Below the pieces are notes generated by a model. The model was not told the origin of the DNA. It did not search any database and was given only the letters and a program-made list of their open reading frames with translations. From Tahibacter sp042701255 (GTDB lineage Bacteria; Pseudomonadota; Gammaproteobacteria; Xanthomonadales; Rhodanobacteraceae), in NCBI RefSeq assembly GCF_042701255.1, contig NZ_CP170554.1, positions 248,001-312,000 of the forward strand: DNA of 64,000 nucleotides, in the 5' to 3' direction. Shown in pieces: positions 8,889-17,662 of the stretch. Each line of letters opens with the position of its first letter. Within the stretch, counting starts at the first letter, position 1. The position numbers and the translations under genes are program-made.

Positions 8889-9073
8889 CTCTTTCCGCTC
8901 TCCCTTCGCGGGAGAGGAGTCAGGGGAGAGGGGGCTGCTTCAGTCAGACACGATGTTCGCACTTGCCGAAGAACGTCTTCATATATTGAATATTTCGTCA
9001 AAGATTCAACATTACCACGGACTTCGAGAGCCCCCTCTCCCCCGCCCCCTCTCCCGCGAGGGGAGAGGGGAGT
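8889..9073. repeat. Inverted pair of intergenic repeats, family B
   Basis: Two near-identical copies of about 37-45 bases face each other at 8889-8935 and 9029-9073. The core of each is a small palindrome around CTCCCTTCGCGGGAG, followed by GGGGAGAGGGGGCT. About 90 A+T-richer bases lie between them. A second, more degenerate pair is at 50321-50474. They fill the gap between convergent genes and look like mobile palindromic repeats (REP/MITE-like), possibly also serving as transcript ends. Confidence 0.75.
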
Positions 9074-9143
9074 CACGGCGGCGCAGCGACGGCGCGAGGC
9101 CAAAAGACTGCATGTCCATCGACATCTGCGCCTCAGCGCGACC

Positions 9144-9830
9144 TCAGCCTTCCCGCCCGATCTCGAACCGGAATCCGACACCGTAGACCGAGGCGATCGG
9201 ATCCTGGCCGATCTCGCCGAATTTGCGCCGCAGGTTGCGGATGTGCGAGTCGACGGTACGGTCGCTGACGATGCGGTGGTCTTCGTAGCTCGCGTCGAGC
9301 AGCTGACCGCGCGAGTACACCTTGCCGGGTTTTTCCATGAGCCGGCGCAGCAGGCGGAATTCGACCGGCGTCAGGGCCAGCGCCTTGCCGGCGATGCGGA
9401 CTTCGAAGCGGTCGGCATCGAGCACGACATCGTCGTCGGCGACGGCGGCACGCGAAGCCGGCCGCGTGCGGCGCAGCAGTGCGCGTACGCGCGCGCCGAG
9501 CTCGCGCAGGCTGAAGGGCTTGCAGACGTAGTCGTCGGCGCCGAGGTCCAGCCCGAGCAGGCGGTCGATTTCCTCGACGCGCGCGGTCACGAGGATGATC
9601 GGCAGATCGGAGAATTCGCGCACGCGGCGGCAGATGCTCAGTCCGTCCTCGCCCGGCAGCATCACGTCGAGCAGCAGCAGGTCCGGCGGCTGCGCGCGTA
9701 CCGCGTCGACGACGCCGTCGCCGCTGTCGCTCAGACGGATCGCGTAGCCCGCCGCGATCAGCCAGTCGCGCATGGCCGCGGCGATCTTGGGTTCGTCCTC
9801 GACGATCAGCAGTTCGGCGACACCGCTCAT
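9144..9830 (-). CDS. OmpR/BaeR-type response regulator
   Basis: A 228-residue response regulator. The receiver domain has the acidic pair at E11/D12, the phosphoacceptor D55 in LLLLDVMLPG and the conserved Lys in VCKPFS. The C-terminal winged helix (FRLLRRLMEKPGKVYSR and DRTVDSHIRNLRRKFG) binds DNA. The closest well-known relative by style is BaeR of the envelope-stress BaeSR system. The upstream kinase gene overlaps it by four bases (ATGA), so they form one operon. It probably controls genes for envelope stress or drug efflux (inference); no target is visible here. Confidence 0.9.
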   Translation of the reverse strand: MSGVAELLIVEDEPKIAAAMRDWLIAAGYAIRLSDSGDGVVDAVRAQPPDLLLLDVMLPGEDGLSICRRVREFSDLPIILVTARVEEIDRLLGLDLGADDYVCKPFSLRELGARVRALLRRTRPASRAAVADDDVVLDADRFEVRIAGKALALTPVEFRLLRRLMEKPGKVYSRGQLLDASYEDHRIVSDRTVDSHIRNLRRKFGEIGQDPIASVYGVGFRFEIGREG

Positions 9831-11338
9831 GCCAGGGCTCCGGTCAGCGGAAACAGCACGCAGACGCGCAGGCCGCCGAGCGGCGACGCCTCGGCCCAGA
9901 TTGCGCCGCCGTGCGCGTCGACGATCGCACGGCAGATGGACAGGCCGAGACCGGCGCCGCCGGCCGCGCGGCTGCGCGAGCGCTCGCTGCGGAACAGACG
10001 GTCGAACAGCTGCGGCAGATCCTCCTCCGGCACGCCGGGCGGCGTGTCGTCGACGCTGAGCTGCAGCTGGCCGGCGCGCAGGTTCAGCGCCAGGCGTATG
10101 CGGCCCGGCGCATCGGTGTAGCGGCGCGCATTCAGCAGCAGGTTGTCGATGAGCTGGGCCAGCCGCAGCGGATCGCCCTGCAGGACCGGCAGCGCGTCGG
10201 CGTAATCCTCTTCGAGCGCGAGCGCCGCCGCGGCGGCGCTGCCGCGATGGTTGTCGACCACTTCGCGCGCGAGGTCGGCCAGATCGACGTCGACGAAGCG
10301 GTATTCGAGCGCACCGGCGTCGGCCAGCGACAGCTCGTAGAGATCCTCGATCAATGCCGACAGCCGCTCGGTCTCGGCCAGCAGCGAACCCATCGCCGCG
10401 GCGTCGGCCTGACGCACACCGGCCTGCAGGGTCTGCAGCTCCAGGCGCAGCACGGTGACCGGCGTGCGCAGCTCGTGCGCGAGATCCGCGCCCCAGCGCC
10501 GGCGCGCTTCGCGGTTGCGCTCCAGCGCGCCGGCCAGGTGATTGAAGTCGCGGCCCAGCCCGGCGATCTCGTCGCGGCCCTGCGCGGCGACGCGCGACGC
10601 GTAGTCGCCTGCAGCCAGTGCGCGCGACGCGCGGCTCAGCGCCTGTATCGGCCGCAGCAGACGCTGCGCGAGCGCGTAGGCCAACGCGAGTGCGAACAGC
10701 AGCACGACCGCGGCCGCGGCGAATCCGCTGCGCCATTGGCCTTCGGCGAACACGCGCTCCGCATCGGAGGCCAGGGCCGGCAGCGGCGCGACACGCAGCT
10801 GGCCCACCGTGCGGTCGGCCACGCGGATCGGAATGGCCGGCGCGGTCGGATCGCTGTTGCGGCTGCCGGCGATGCGCCGGTCCTGTTCGTCGTAGAGCGT
10901 CAGCCGGTCGCCCGCATTGATCGAGCCCGGCGGCGGACCGGGCGGACCGCCGTCGGGATGTTCCGGCGGCCGGTCGAATCCGCGGCCGCCGGGCCCCCCG
11001 GGACCGCTCATGGGCGCGCGCGCGTCGCCGCCCGGCGGCGGACGATTGCGCGATGCGTCATCGAACGGCAGTCGCGCGGCGGACGGGTTCATCGTCAGTC
11101 CGCCGAAGGATTGCGGACTGCGGCGCAGGAAATCCCAGCTGCCGCGGTCGCGGTATTCCGTGGCGAGGCGCGCGGCCACCTGTTCGGCGCGCTGCACGGC
11201 CAGGGTGTCGAGGTAGGTCGCGAAGCCGCTCGCGAACGCGCGCTGCTGCCAGGTCGCATAGCCGAGCAGGCTGGCGACGCTGAGCCCGGCGCAGAGCAGG
11301 AACAGGCGATGCCACAGACGCATGGGTCGGCCCGGCAT
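9827..11338 (-). CDS. BaeS-like sensor histidine kinase with Pro/Gly-rich sensor region
   Basis: A 503-residue membrane kinase. The first transmembrane helix is at about 8-28 and the second at about 204-226; between them lies a periplasmic sensor of some 175 residues. A HAMP domain follows (RPIQALSRASRALAAGDY), then the dimerisation helix with the phosphorylated H288 in LAHELRTPV, the N box DNLLLNARRYT and the G box GAGLGLSICRAIV. The sensor contains an unusual low-complexity run rich in Pro and Gly at about residues 99-139. The start at 11338 is preferred over the internal ATG at 11323 because GGAA lies 8 bases ahead of it. It acts with the overlapping response regulator. Confidence 0.9.
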   Translation of the reverse strand: MPGRPMRLWHRLFLLCAGLSVASLLGYATWQQRAFASGFATYLDTLAVQRAEQVAARLATEYRDRGSWDFLRRSPQSFGGLTMNPSAARLPFDDASRNRPPPGGDARAPMSGPGGPGGRGFDRPPEHPDGGPPGPPPGSINAGDRLTLYDEQDRRIAGSRNSDPTAPAIPIRVADRTVGQLRVAPLPALASDAERVFAEGQWRSGFAAAAVVLLFALALAYALAQRLLRPIQALSRASRALAAGDYASRVAAQGRDEIAGLGRDFNHLAGALERNREARRRWGADLAHELRTPVTVLRLELQTLQAGVRQADAAAMGSLLAETERLSALIEDLYELSLADAGALEYRFVDVDLADLAREVVDNHRGSAAAAALALEEDYADALPVLQGDPLRLAQLIDNLLLNARRYTDAPGRIRLALNLRAGQLQLSVDDTPPGVPEEDLPQLFDRLFRSERSRSRAAGGAGLGLSICRAIVDAHGGAIWAEASPLGGLRVCVLFPLTGALA

Positions 11339-11380
11339 GAGGTCGTTCCGATTGTGCCACCGCTTCCGCGCGGTCCGGCT

Positions 11381-11572
11381 TCAGACCGTGGCGCCGGCCG
11401 CGAGGCGGACGGCGCGGATGCGACTGACGGTGGCCGACGACGGCATGAGGCGGATCGCGACGCTGTCGGCCAGATCGTCGCCGGCGAAACGCGTGCTGCG
11501 GATTTTCGTGGCGCGCGAACGCAGTACGCAGCGGCGGCGCGAAACGGACGGCGTGCAGGGCGGCATGATCAT
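11381..11572 (-). CDS. Possible small protein upstream of the two-component system
   Basis: A 63-residue open frame ending 42 bases before the histidine kinase start on the same strand. No family is recognised and no good ribosome binding site precedes it. The reason to list it is codon use: close to nine in ten codons end in G or C, as in the true genes around it. The product is basic, with two cysteines, no membrane segment and no signal peptide. It could be the first gene of the two-component operon or a non-coding coincidence. Confidence 0.35.
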   Translation of the reverse strand: MIMPPCTPSVSRRRCVLRSRATKIRSTRFAGDDLADSVAIRLMPSSATVSRIRAVRLAAGATV

Positions 11573-11740
11573 GGCGGAACGCACGGAACGGGGCTGGCGG
11601 TGATGCAAGGCTAGGCCGCGATCGCGCAAGCGCGGTGCAGGAATGTGGGAGATTTCGTGCAGTTTCACGCCCAGCTTCCGGCACAGGCCGGCGCGGGTGG
11701 GCCGACATAGGCTGCGGTGTCCACCCCGGGGAGATTCGCG

Positions 11741-13753
11741 ATGAAGCTCAGATTGTGTGTCGGCGCCGTTCTGTTCTGTACTGCCGCGATCGCCGCGGCG
11801 GCCGAACAGGTCGAGCGCAGCGAGGTCCTGACGATGGGGACCAAGGCCGGCTTCCAGGAAGCGCGCTATGCCGACGACGGCAGCCTGCGCGTGCACTACG
11901 AATTCAACGACCGCGGCCGCGGGCCGAAATACGACGCCGAATATCGCGTCGCCGCCGACGGCGGCGTCGATACGATGACGAACAAGGGCATCGACTACTT
12001 CAAGGCCGCCGTCGACGAGAACTACAAGCGCGCCGGCAAGACCTTCCACTGGAAGAACTCCTCCGAGGACGAGACGCGCACGGTCGAAGGCCCGGCGTTC
12101 TATCTGAGCCTCAACGGCATGCCCGAGGAATTCGTGCTGCTGACGCGCGCGCTGCTGCACGCGCCGGATCACCGCCTGGCGATACTGCCGGCCGGCGAAG
12201 CGCGCATCGAGAAGCTGACCGAGCTCAAGGTCAAGGGCAAGCCCGGCGCGAAGAAGGTCGCGCTGTATGCGATCCACGGCCTCGACCTGACGCCGAGCTT
12301 CATCTGGCTCGACGACCAGCAGCGTTTCTTCGCGAGCTATTCGAGCTGGTCCTCGCTGGTGCGCGAGGGCTATGCCGACGTGCTGCCGACCCTGGCCAAG
12401 ACCCAGGAAGCGCAGGAGAAGCAGCAGTCCGAGCAGCGTGCGAAGACGCTGACCGAGATGCTCGTGCGGCCGCTGCTGATCCGCAACGTGCGCGCGTTCG
12501 ATCCGGCGACCGGCAATACCGTCGAGGACGCGGCGGTGCTCGTCGACAAGGGCCGCATCGTCTCGGTGGGCAAGGCGTCCGACGTCGCGGCGCCGGCCGG
12601 TGCCGACACCCTGGACGGCGGCGGCAAGTTCCTGATGCCGGGCCTCTGGGACATGCACGTGCACCTGTTCGGCCCGGCCGACGGCGTGCTCGACATCGCC
12701 GGCGGCGTCACCACCGTGCGCGATCTCGCCAACAACCCGCCCGTGCTGGCCGAGCGCATCAAGGCCATCGAAAGCAATCGCGACATCGGTCCGCGCGTCA
12801 TCAAGGCCGGCATCATCGACGGACCGGGTCCGTTCGCCGGACCGACCAAGGCGCTCGCCGACAACGAAGCGGATGCGCAGCGCATCGTCGACGAGTACGC
12901 GGCCAGCGGCCACGAGCAGATCAAGATCTACAGCTCGATCAAGCCCGAGCTGATGCCGGCCATCGCGCGCATGGCGCACGCCAAGGGCCTGCGCGTCAGC
13001 GGCCACGTGCCGGCCTACATGACGGCGCAGCAGTTCGTCGAGAACGGCGCCGACGAGATCCAGCACATCAACATGCTGATGCTGAATTTCCTGTTCGACA
13101 AAGTGCAGGACACGCGCACGCCCGCACGCTTCACTTCGATCGGCGAATACGGCGCCGGCATCGACCTCGGCTCGCCGGCCGTGCGCGACTTCGTCGCGTT
13201 GCTCAAGCGCCGCGACATCGTCGTCGACCCGACCCTGAGCACGTTCGAGGACATGTTCCTCGGTCGTCCGGGCCTGCCGGGTCCGGGCTATGCCGCGATC
13301 CAGACGCGCCTGCCGCTGAGCTGGCAGCGCAACATCAAGTCGGGCTCGGGCGGCCTGCCGATCAAGCCGGGCCAGGAAGCGGCCTATCGCGACGGCTACC
13401 AGCGCATGATCGACTTCGTCGGCCTGCTCTACCGCAGCGGCGTGCGCATCGTCTCGGGCACCGACGGCAGCAGCGGCCTGCAGCTGCAGCGCGAGCTCGA
13501 GCTCTACGTCTCGGCCGGCATTCCGCCCAAGGACGTGCTGCGCATCGCGACCTACGACAGCGCCGCGGTCATGAAGCGCGACAAGGAATACGGCCGCGTC
13601 GCACCGGGCTACGTCGCCGACCTGATCCTTGTCGACGGCGATCCGACGATGAACATGGCCGACATCCGCAAGGTACGCACGGTGATCCGCGGCGACCGCC
13701 GCTACGACAGCGCCAAGCTGTTCAGCGCGATCGGCATTGCGCCGTCGCCGTAA
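11741..13753 (+). CDS. Exported metal-dependent amidohydrolase
   Basis: A 670-residue protein with a signal peptide at residues 1-22; the start is set by GGGGAG 7 bases ahead. Residues 25-240 are a separate N-terminal domain of unknown type. From about residue 250 it is an amidohydrolase TIM barrel: LMPGLWDMHVHLFGP holds the HxH metal ligands, VSGHVPA and EIQHINML supply further histidines, and SGTDGSSG supplies the conserved Asp. The closest named relatives are imidazolonepropionase-like or Xaa-Pro dipeptidase-like enzymes of the periplasm. The substrate is unknown. A good terminator follows at 13805. Confidence 0.85.
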   Translation: MKLRLCVGAVLFCTAAIAAAAEQVERSEVLTMGTKAGFQEARYADDGSLRVHYEFNDRGRGPKYDAEYRVAADGGVDTMTNKGIDYFKAAVDENYKRAGKTFHWKNSSEDETRTVEGPAFYLSLNGMPEEFVLLTRALLHAPDHRLAILPAGEARIEKLTELKVKGKPGAKKVALYAIHGLDLTPSFIWLDDQQRFFASYSSWSSLVREGYADVLPTLAKTQEAQEKQQSEQRAKTLTEMLVRPLLIRNVRAFDPATGNTVEDAAVLVDKGRIVSVGKASDVAAPAGADTLDGGGKFLMPGLWDMHVHLFGPADGVLDIAGGVTTVRDLANNPPVLAERIKAIESNRDIGPRVIKAGIIDGPGPFAGPTKALADNEADAQRIVDEYAASGHEQIKIYSSIKPELMPAIARMAHAKGLRVSGHVPAYMTAQQFVENGADEIQHINMLMLNFLFDKVQDTRTPARFTSIGEYGAGIDLGSPAVRDFVALLKRRDIVVDPTLSTFEDMFLGRPGLPGPGYAAIQTRLPLSWQRNIKSGSGGLPIKPGQEAAYRDGYQRMIDFVGLLYRSGVRIVSGTDGSSGLQLQRELELYVSAGIPPKDVLRIATYDSAAVMKRDKEYGRVAPGYVADLILVDGDPTMNMADIRKVRTVIRGDRRYDSAKLFSAIGIAPSP

Positions 13754-13804
13754 GGCGATACGCCGCGCCGCTGTAACGGCGGCGCGGCTTCAGGCAATCG
13801 AAAG

Positions 13805-13829
13805 ACGCCGGCAGTTGCCGGCGTTTTTT
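13805..13829 (+). terminator. Rho-independent terminator after the amidohydrolase gene
   Basis: An 8-base-pair stem ACGCCGGC/GCCGGCGT with loop AGTT is followed directly by a T run. It lies 52 bases after the amidohydrolase stop. Confidence 0.85.
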
Positions 13830-13882
13830 CACCGGCGATTCGGTGGCACGGCTGCAGGCGATCGCTGTGTTCAGCCGTACGG

Positions 13883-14028
13883 CAACCCCATCCCCACCCA
13901 TACCCTCCCCTTGAAGGGGAGGGTTTGACGCACCGCGCTTGCGAAGTCCTGATTCAGGCCATCTCCGTAGAACTGGCCTGGCTAAGCCCTCCCCTTCAAG
14001 GGGAGGGTATGGGTGGGGATGGGGTTGC
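13883..14028. repeat. Inverted pair of intergenic repeats, family A
   Basis: Two copies at 13883-13924 and 13984-14028 face each other. Each has a tail reading CAACCCCATCCCCACCCATA joined to a palindrome CTCCCCTTGAAGGGGAG; about 60 bases lie between them. The same unit recurs at 51891-52053, 58983-59024 and, split by an IS element, at 61519-62616. The pair sits between convergent genes (amidohydrolase and xerC). This looks like a dispersed palindromic repeat family. Confidence 0.85.
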
Positions 14029-14102
14029 TTGCACGCAGGACGGCCGCGAGCGATTTCTCGGCATCCGTGCATTTCCGCAAACGGCAACGCAGCCGTGCAA
14101 CG

Positions 14103-15020
14103 TCACTCCGAATCCTTGCGCCGCTTGGCGCGCGGATGCGCCGCGTCGTAGACGCGGGCCAGATGCTGGAAATCCAGATGGGTATAAATCTGCGTCGTGG
14201 AAATATCTGCATGCCCGAGCAGCTCCTGCACCGCACGCAGGTCGCCCGAGGACTCGAGCAGGTGGCTCGCGAAGGAATGGCGCAGCAGATGCGGGTAGAC
14301 GCGCTTCCAGACGCCCTGCGCCTGGGCCCAGCCCTTGAGCCGCTTGCGCACGCTGGCCGGCGAGATCGGCCGGCCGCCGCGGCCCGGAAACACCGGCGCG
14401 CCTTCGGCCGGTGCGGCCTGTTCGCGCAGGGCCTGCAGGGCCTGCAGCGCCTTGCTGCCGATCGGTACGACGCGGGTCTTGGAACCCTTGCCGAGCACGC
14501 GCACGAGGCCCTGACCGAAGTCGACGTCGTTCCAGACCAGGCCGGTCAGCTCGGCCAGACGCAGGCCGCTGGAATAGAACAGCTCCAGCATCGCGCGGTC
14601 CTGCACCGCTTCGGGCGTGTCGACCGGTATCTCGACGAGCGCGGCGGCTTCGTCGACATCGAGCACCTGCGGCAGCTTGCGTCGCAGCTTGGGCGCGCGC
14701 ACGTCGAGCGCCGGATCCTCGGCGATGACGCCTTCGCGCAGCAGCCAGCGGAAGAAGCTGCGGCAGGCCGACAGCAGATGATGCAGGCTGCCCGGTTCGC
14801 GGCCGCGCCGGTGTTCGCGCGCGACGAGGCTGCGCAGCGGTTCGGCGCGCAGCTCGCGCCAGTGGCGCAGCCCCAGCGACTGCGCGTGCGCGTGCAGCAG
14901 GCCGAGCTCGCGCGCGTAATTCACGATCGTGCCGGGCGCGTAGCGCTTCTCCACGCGCAGGTAGTCGAGGAAGCGCGCGACGTCGGCGGCCAGCACGTCC
15001 ATGCGCGCCTGCTCAGCCAC
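14103..15020 (-). CDS. xerC: Tyrosine recombinase XerC
   Basis: A 305-residue site-specific recombinase that, with XerD, resolves chromosome dimers at dif. An N-terminal SAM-like core-binding domain (residues 8-95) precedes the catalytic domain. The catalytic residues are visible: Arg in SSGLRLAEL, Lys in GKGSKTR, His-x-x-Arg in PHLLRHSFASH, His in LLGHADISTTQIYTH and the nucleophilic Tyr in that last motif. It is the last gene of lptM-dapF-DUF484-xerC, 50 bases after DUF484. In Xanthomonas relatives hslVU usually follow; here the strand changes instead. An alternative start at 15002 is possible. Confidence 0.93.
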   Translation of the reverse strand: MAEQARMDVLAADVARFLDYLRVEKRYAPGTIVNYARELGLLHAHAQSLGLRHWRELRAEPLRSLVAREHRRGREPGSLHHLLSACRSFFRWLLREGVIAEDPALDVRAPKLRRKLPQVLDVDEAAALVEIPVDTPEAVQDRAMLELFYSSGLRLAELTGLVWNDVDFGQGLVRVLGKGSKTRVVPIGSKALQALQALREQAAPAEGAPVFPGRGGRPISPASVRKRLKGWAQAQGVWKRVYPHLLRHSFASHLLESSGDLRAVQELLGHADISTTQIYTHLDFQHLARVYDAAHPRAKRRKDSE

Positions 15021-15070
15021 GGGCCGCGGGCGCCATCGGCCGGGAGCTCGGCGCGGTCATGCGCGAACGC

Positions 15071-15754
15071 TCAACCCAGCGGGTAGCGCGCGATCGACGC
15101 GGTGATCGCTTCGGCGATGAGCTTGAGGAACACCGTGCCCATGCCCGGATGGAAGCGATCCATGTCGTGGCTGCCGATCGCGAGCATGCCCAGGCCGTTG
15201 ACCGGCATCAGCACGGCCGACAGCACTTCGCCGGCACGCGCGCCGAACAGCGCGTCGAGCTTGTCCGGCTGCAGCCGGCCGCAGAGCGGTTCGTTGCGCT
15301 GCAGGAATTCGGCGAAGGCCGGCAGCGCGCTCTTGCCGCCGGGTTCGAGGATCAGCCATTCGTTGGCGGTCAGGAATTCGCTGCTGCTGAACAGCACGAT
15401 GCGCACGAGGTCGGTATGGAAGTCCTCGGTCAGACCGGCGACGACGCGGTGCAGGCTGTCGCCCAGCGAGGTCGCGCGCATCAGCGACAGGGTCAGCGTG
15501 TGCACGCGGATCATCAGCTGTTCGTTTTCGTGCGCGATCTCGATGAGCTCGCGCAGGCGCCGCGTCAGTTCGCGGTTCTTGTCGCGCAGCACGTCGAGCT
15601 GGTAGCTCGCGAGCGACGCCGCTGCGCCCTGGTCGCGCGGCAGGCGCAGCGCCATCGCGAGGTCGGGAAATTCGTTGAGGAATTCCGGATGGCGGCGCAG
15701 ATAGCTCGCGACTTCCATCGCGGTGAGGCCGTCCTTCAGGCTCAGATCGCTCAT
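15071..15754 (-). CDS. DUF484 family protein
   Basis: A 227-residue cytoplasmic protein of the DUF484 family, always found between dapF and xerC in gammaproteobacteria. Residues 10-90 are helical with a coiled-coil section (LDVLRDKNRELTRRLREL), and the rest is a GAF-like domain ending FLKLIAEAITASIARY. Its molecular role is not established. Its ATG overlaps the dapF stop by four bases (ATGA), so translation is coupled. Confidence 0.9.
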   Translation of the reverse strand: MSDLSLKDGLTAMEVASYLRRHPEFLNEFPDLAMALRLPRDQGAAASLASYQLDVLRDKNRELTRRLRELIEIAHENEQLMIRVHTLTLSLMRATSLGDSLHRVVAGLTEDFHTDLVRIVLFSSSEFLTANEWLILEPGGKSALPAFAEFLQRNEPLCGRLQPDKLDALFGARAGEVLSAVLMPVNGLGMLAIGSHDMDRFHPGMGTVFLKLIAEAITASIARYPLG

Positions 15755-16599
15755 AGGTGATAGTTCCCTTCGAAGACGAATGCGGCGGGGCCGGTCATCC
15801 AGACCGGTTCGCCCGGTCCGGCCCAGGAAATCTGCAGCAGGCCGCCGGGCAGCTGCACGTCGACGTCCGCGCCGACGCGGCCGCGCCGGGCGAGCGCGAC
15901 GACTGCGGCGCAGGCACCGCTGCCGCAGGCCTGCGTCTCGCCGACGCCGCGCTCCCAGACGCGCAGACGGATGGCCTGCGGCGACAGCACCTGCGCGAAG
16001 CCGACGTTGGCGCGATCCGGAAAATCCGCATGGGTTTCCAGTGCCGGCCCCCAGTCGGCGACGGGCGCCGCAGCGACGTCGGCCACTTCGATGACCGCAT
16101 GCGGGTTGCCCATGGACACGGCGCCGAACTCGACGTCGGCGGTGCCGAGGATGCGCGTGTAGGTGATTGCGGTCTGCGCCTCGCGCAGCGGAATCGCCGC
16201 GGGCGCGAACTGCGGCACGCCCATGTCGACGCGTACGCGGCCGTCGGCGAGCATTTCCACGGCGACCGCGCCGCTGGGACTCTGCAGCCGGGTCAGTCCT
16301 TCGCCGAGCGCGCCGGCGCGGCGCAGCCAGGCGGCGACGCAACGCACGCCGTTGCCGCACTGCCCGGCTTCGCTGCCGTCGCGGTTGTAGATGCCGTAGC
16401 GCCAGGCGCAGTCGGGATCGCGCGACGGTTCTATCGTCAGCAGCTGGTCGAAGCCGACGCCGAAATGACGGTCGCCGAGCCGGGCGATCTCCGCGGCGGT
16501 CAGCGGCAGTGCGCGCTCGCGGCAGTCGATCACCACGAAATCGTTGCCGATTCCGTGCATTTTGCTAAAAGGCAATAAATTTTCCGACTTCGCCGCCAT
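15751..16599 (-). CDS. dapF: Diaminopimelate epimerase
   Basis: A 282-residue enzyme that converts LL- to meso-diaminopimelate for lysine and peptidoglycan synthesis, without a cofactor. The two catalytic cysteines are C81 in GQCGNGVR and C225 in TQACGSGACA, on the two mirror-image halves of the fold. The N-terminal FSKMHGIGNDFVVID is also diagnostic. The gene lies six bases after lptM and overlaps DUF484. Confidence 0.95.
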   Translation of the reverse strand: MAAKSENLLPFSKMHGIGNDFVVIDCRERALPLTAAEIARLGDRHFGVGFDQLLTIEPSRDPDCAWRYGIYNRDGSEAGQCGNGVRCVAAWLRRAGALGEGLTRLQSPSGAVAVEMLADGRVRVDMGVPQFAPAAIPLREAQTAITYTRILGTADVEFGAVSMGNPHAVIEVADVAAAPVADWGPALETHADFPDRANVGFAQVLSPQAIRLRVWERGVGETQACGSGACAAVVALARRGRVGADVDVQLPGGLLQISWAGPGEPVWMTGPAAFVFEGNYHL

Positions 16600-16605
16600 G
16601 GCGGA

Positions 16606-16734
16606 TCACTGCGCCGCGGCGGTCTTGGCCGGTGCCGGCGTCGTGCCGGGTTTGACGAGGTCGCCCTTGTTGCCGCAGGCGGCGAGCAGGCAAAGCAGGG
16701 CGAGCAGAGACAGCGTGCGCAGGAACGTGGACAT
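16606..16734 (-). CDS. lptM: Small LptM-like (YifL) lipoprotein
   Basis: A 42-residue lipoprotein. The hydrophobic leader ends LLAACGNKGDL with C20 as the predicted lipidated residue; GNKGDL just after the cysteine is the hallmark of LptM/YifL. In E. coli LptM helps LptD mature in the outer membrane LPS translocon. The position directly before dapF is the conserved one. Overlapping -10-like boxes for the two strands (AGTATAAC at 16795-16802) lie in the gap to the divergent gene at 16832, but no good -35 boxes are seen. Confidence 0.88.
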   Translation of the reverse strand: MSTFLRTLSLLALLCLLAACGNKGDLVKPGTTPAPAKTAAAQ

Positions 16735-16831
16735 GGCCTGATCCGTGATGGCGGAGCGCGGAACGCGCCGTGATGCGGGACGAACGAGGGATGCAGTATA
16801 ACGAGGCACATCCCGGGTACGGCGATTCCCC

Positions 16832-17509
16832 ATGCTGCCAGAGATTCCCGCCCTGTTGCCGGCCATTGCCGCCGCGATTTTCGGTCTGGCCGCGCTGCTG
16901 CAGACGTTCGCGGTGCGCCGGCGCTGGCGCCAGCGCCGGCGGCTGTCGGCCTGCCATCGCGGCGCCTGGCTGCTCGCGCTGCTGAGCCTGGCCGTGCTGG
17001 CCTGCCTGCTGTCGCTGTCGCTGGACGGCTATCGCCGCCTCGTCGCCGAGCAGCCCGTCGCGCAGATCAGCGTGCGCGCGTTCGGCCCGCAGCAGTGGGC
17101 GCTGCGCGTGGACCTCGCCGACGGCACGCACGAGAGCGTGCAGCTCAGCGGCGACGACTGGCAGCTCGACGCACGCGTGATCAAGTGGACGCCGCGCGCG
17201 GTCAGCCTCGGCGCGCAGCCGCTGTACCGCGTCGAACGCGTCGGCGGCCGCTGGCGCGACACGGCCAAGGCCCAGTCGACCCCGCCGAGCATCGCCGCGA
17301 TCGGCGGCGACGGCGTGCTCGATCTCTGGCAGCTCAAGCGCAGCTACCCGGCGTGGCTGCCCTGGGTCGACGCCGATTTCGGCAGCGCGGCCTACATGCC
17401 GCTGATCGACGGCGCGCGCTACGAGGTCACGCTTGCAGCGGCCGGCGGACTGATCGCGCGGCCGGCCGATGCGCAGACCAAGGCCAAGCTCGACGCGGTG
17501 GATTGGTAG
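16832..17509 (+). CDS. Conserved membrane-anchored protein, function unknown
   Basis: A 225-residue protein with two hydrophobic helices at about residues 6-28 and 46-66, separated by a very basic loop (RRRWRQRRRL), so the C-terminal 155 residues should lie in the periplasm. That part is soluble, with patterns such as SYPAWLPWVDADFGSAAYMP that look conserved rather than random. It is divergent from lptM. Similar Xanthomonadales proteins carry loose names such as multidrug transporter that its size and topology do not support. Function unknown. Confidence 0.75.
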   Translation: MLPEIPALLPAIAAAIFGLAALLQTFAVRRRWRQRRRLSACHRGAWLLALLSLAVLACLLSLSLDGYRRLVAEQPVAQISVRAFGPQQWALRVDLADGTHESVQLSGDDWQLDARVIKWTPRAVSLGAQPLYRVERVGGRWRDTAKAQSTPPSIAAIGGDGVLDLWQLKRSYPAWLPWVDADFGSAAYMPLIDGARYEVTLAAAGGLIARPADAQTKAKLDAVDW

Positions 17510-17662
17510 GACGCAACGCCGCGCAAGCGCTGCGCTGCGCGCGGCAGACTCGACGCGCGCAGGTCGCGGACATGGGTACTTGTTCGTTCCGACGCCGCGG
17601 CGCGTTCCTCGGTTCGCACGTCGCATCGGCGGCGCGCGTCGTCGCCTGAGTCGGTCGAATCC

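Noticed and set aside
13883..14028. A short CRISPR array
   Set aside because: The copies are inverted, not direct, and only two in number, with no regular spacers or cas genes nearby.
15020..15071. hslVU or another gene expected after xerC in relatives
   Set aside because: The region beyond xerC contains only the family A repeat pair and the convergent amidohydrolase; no trace of hslV was seen.
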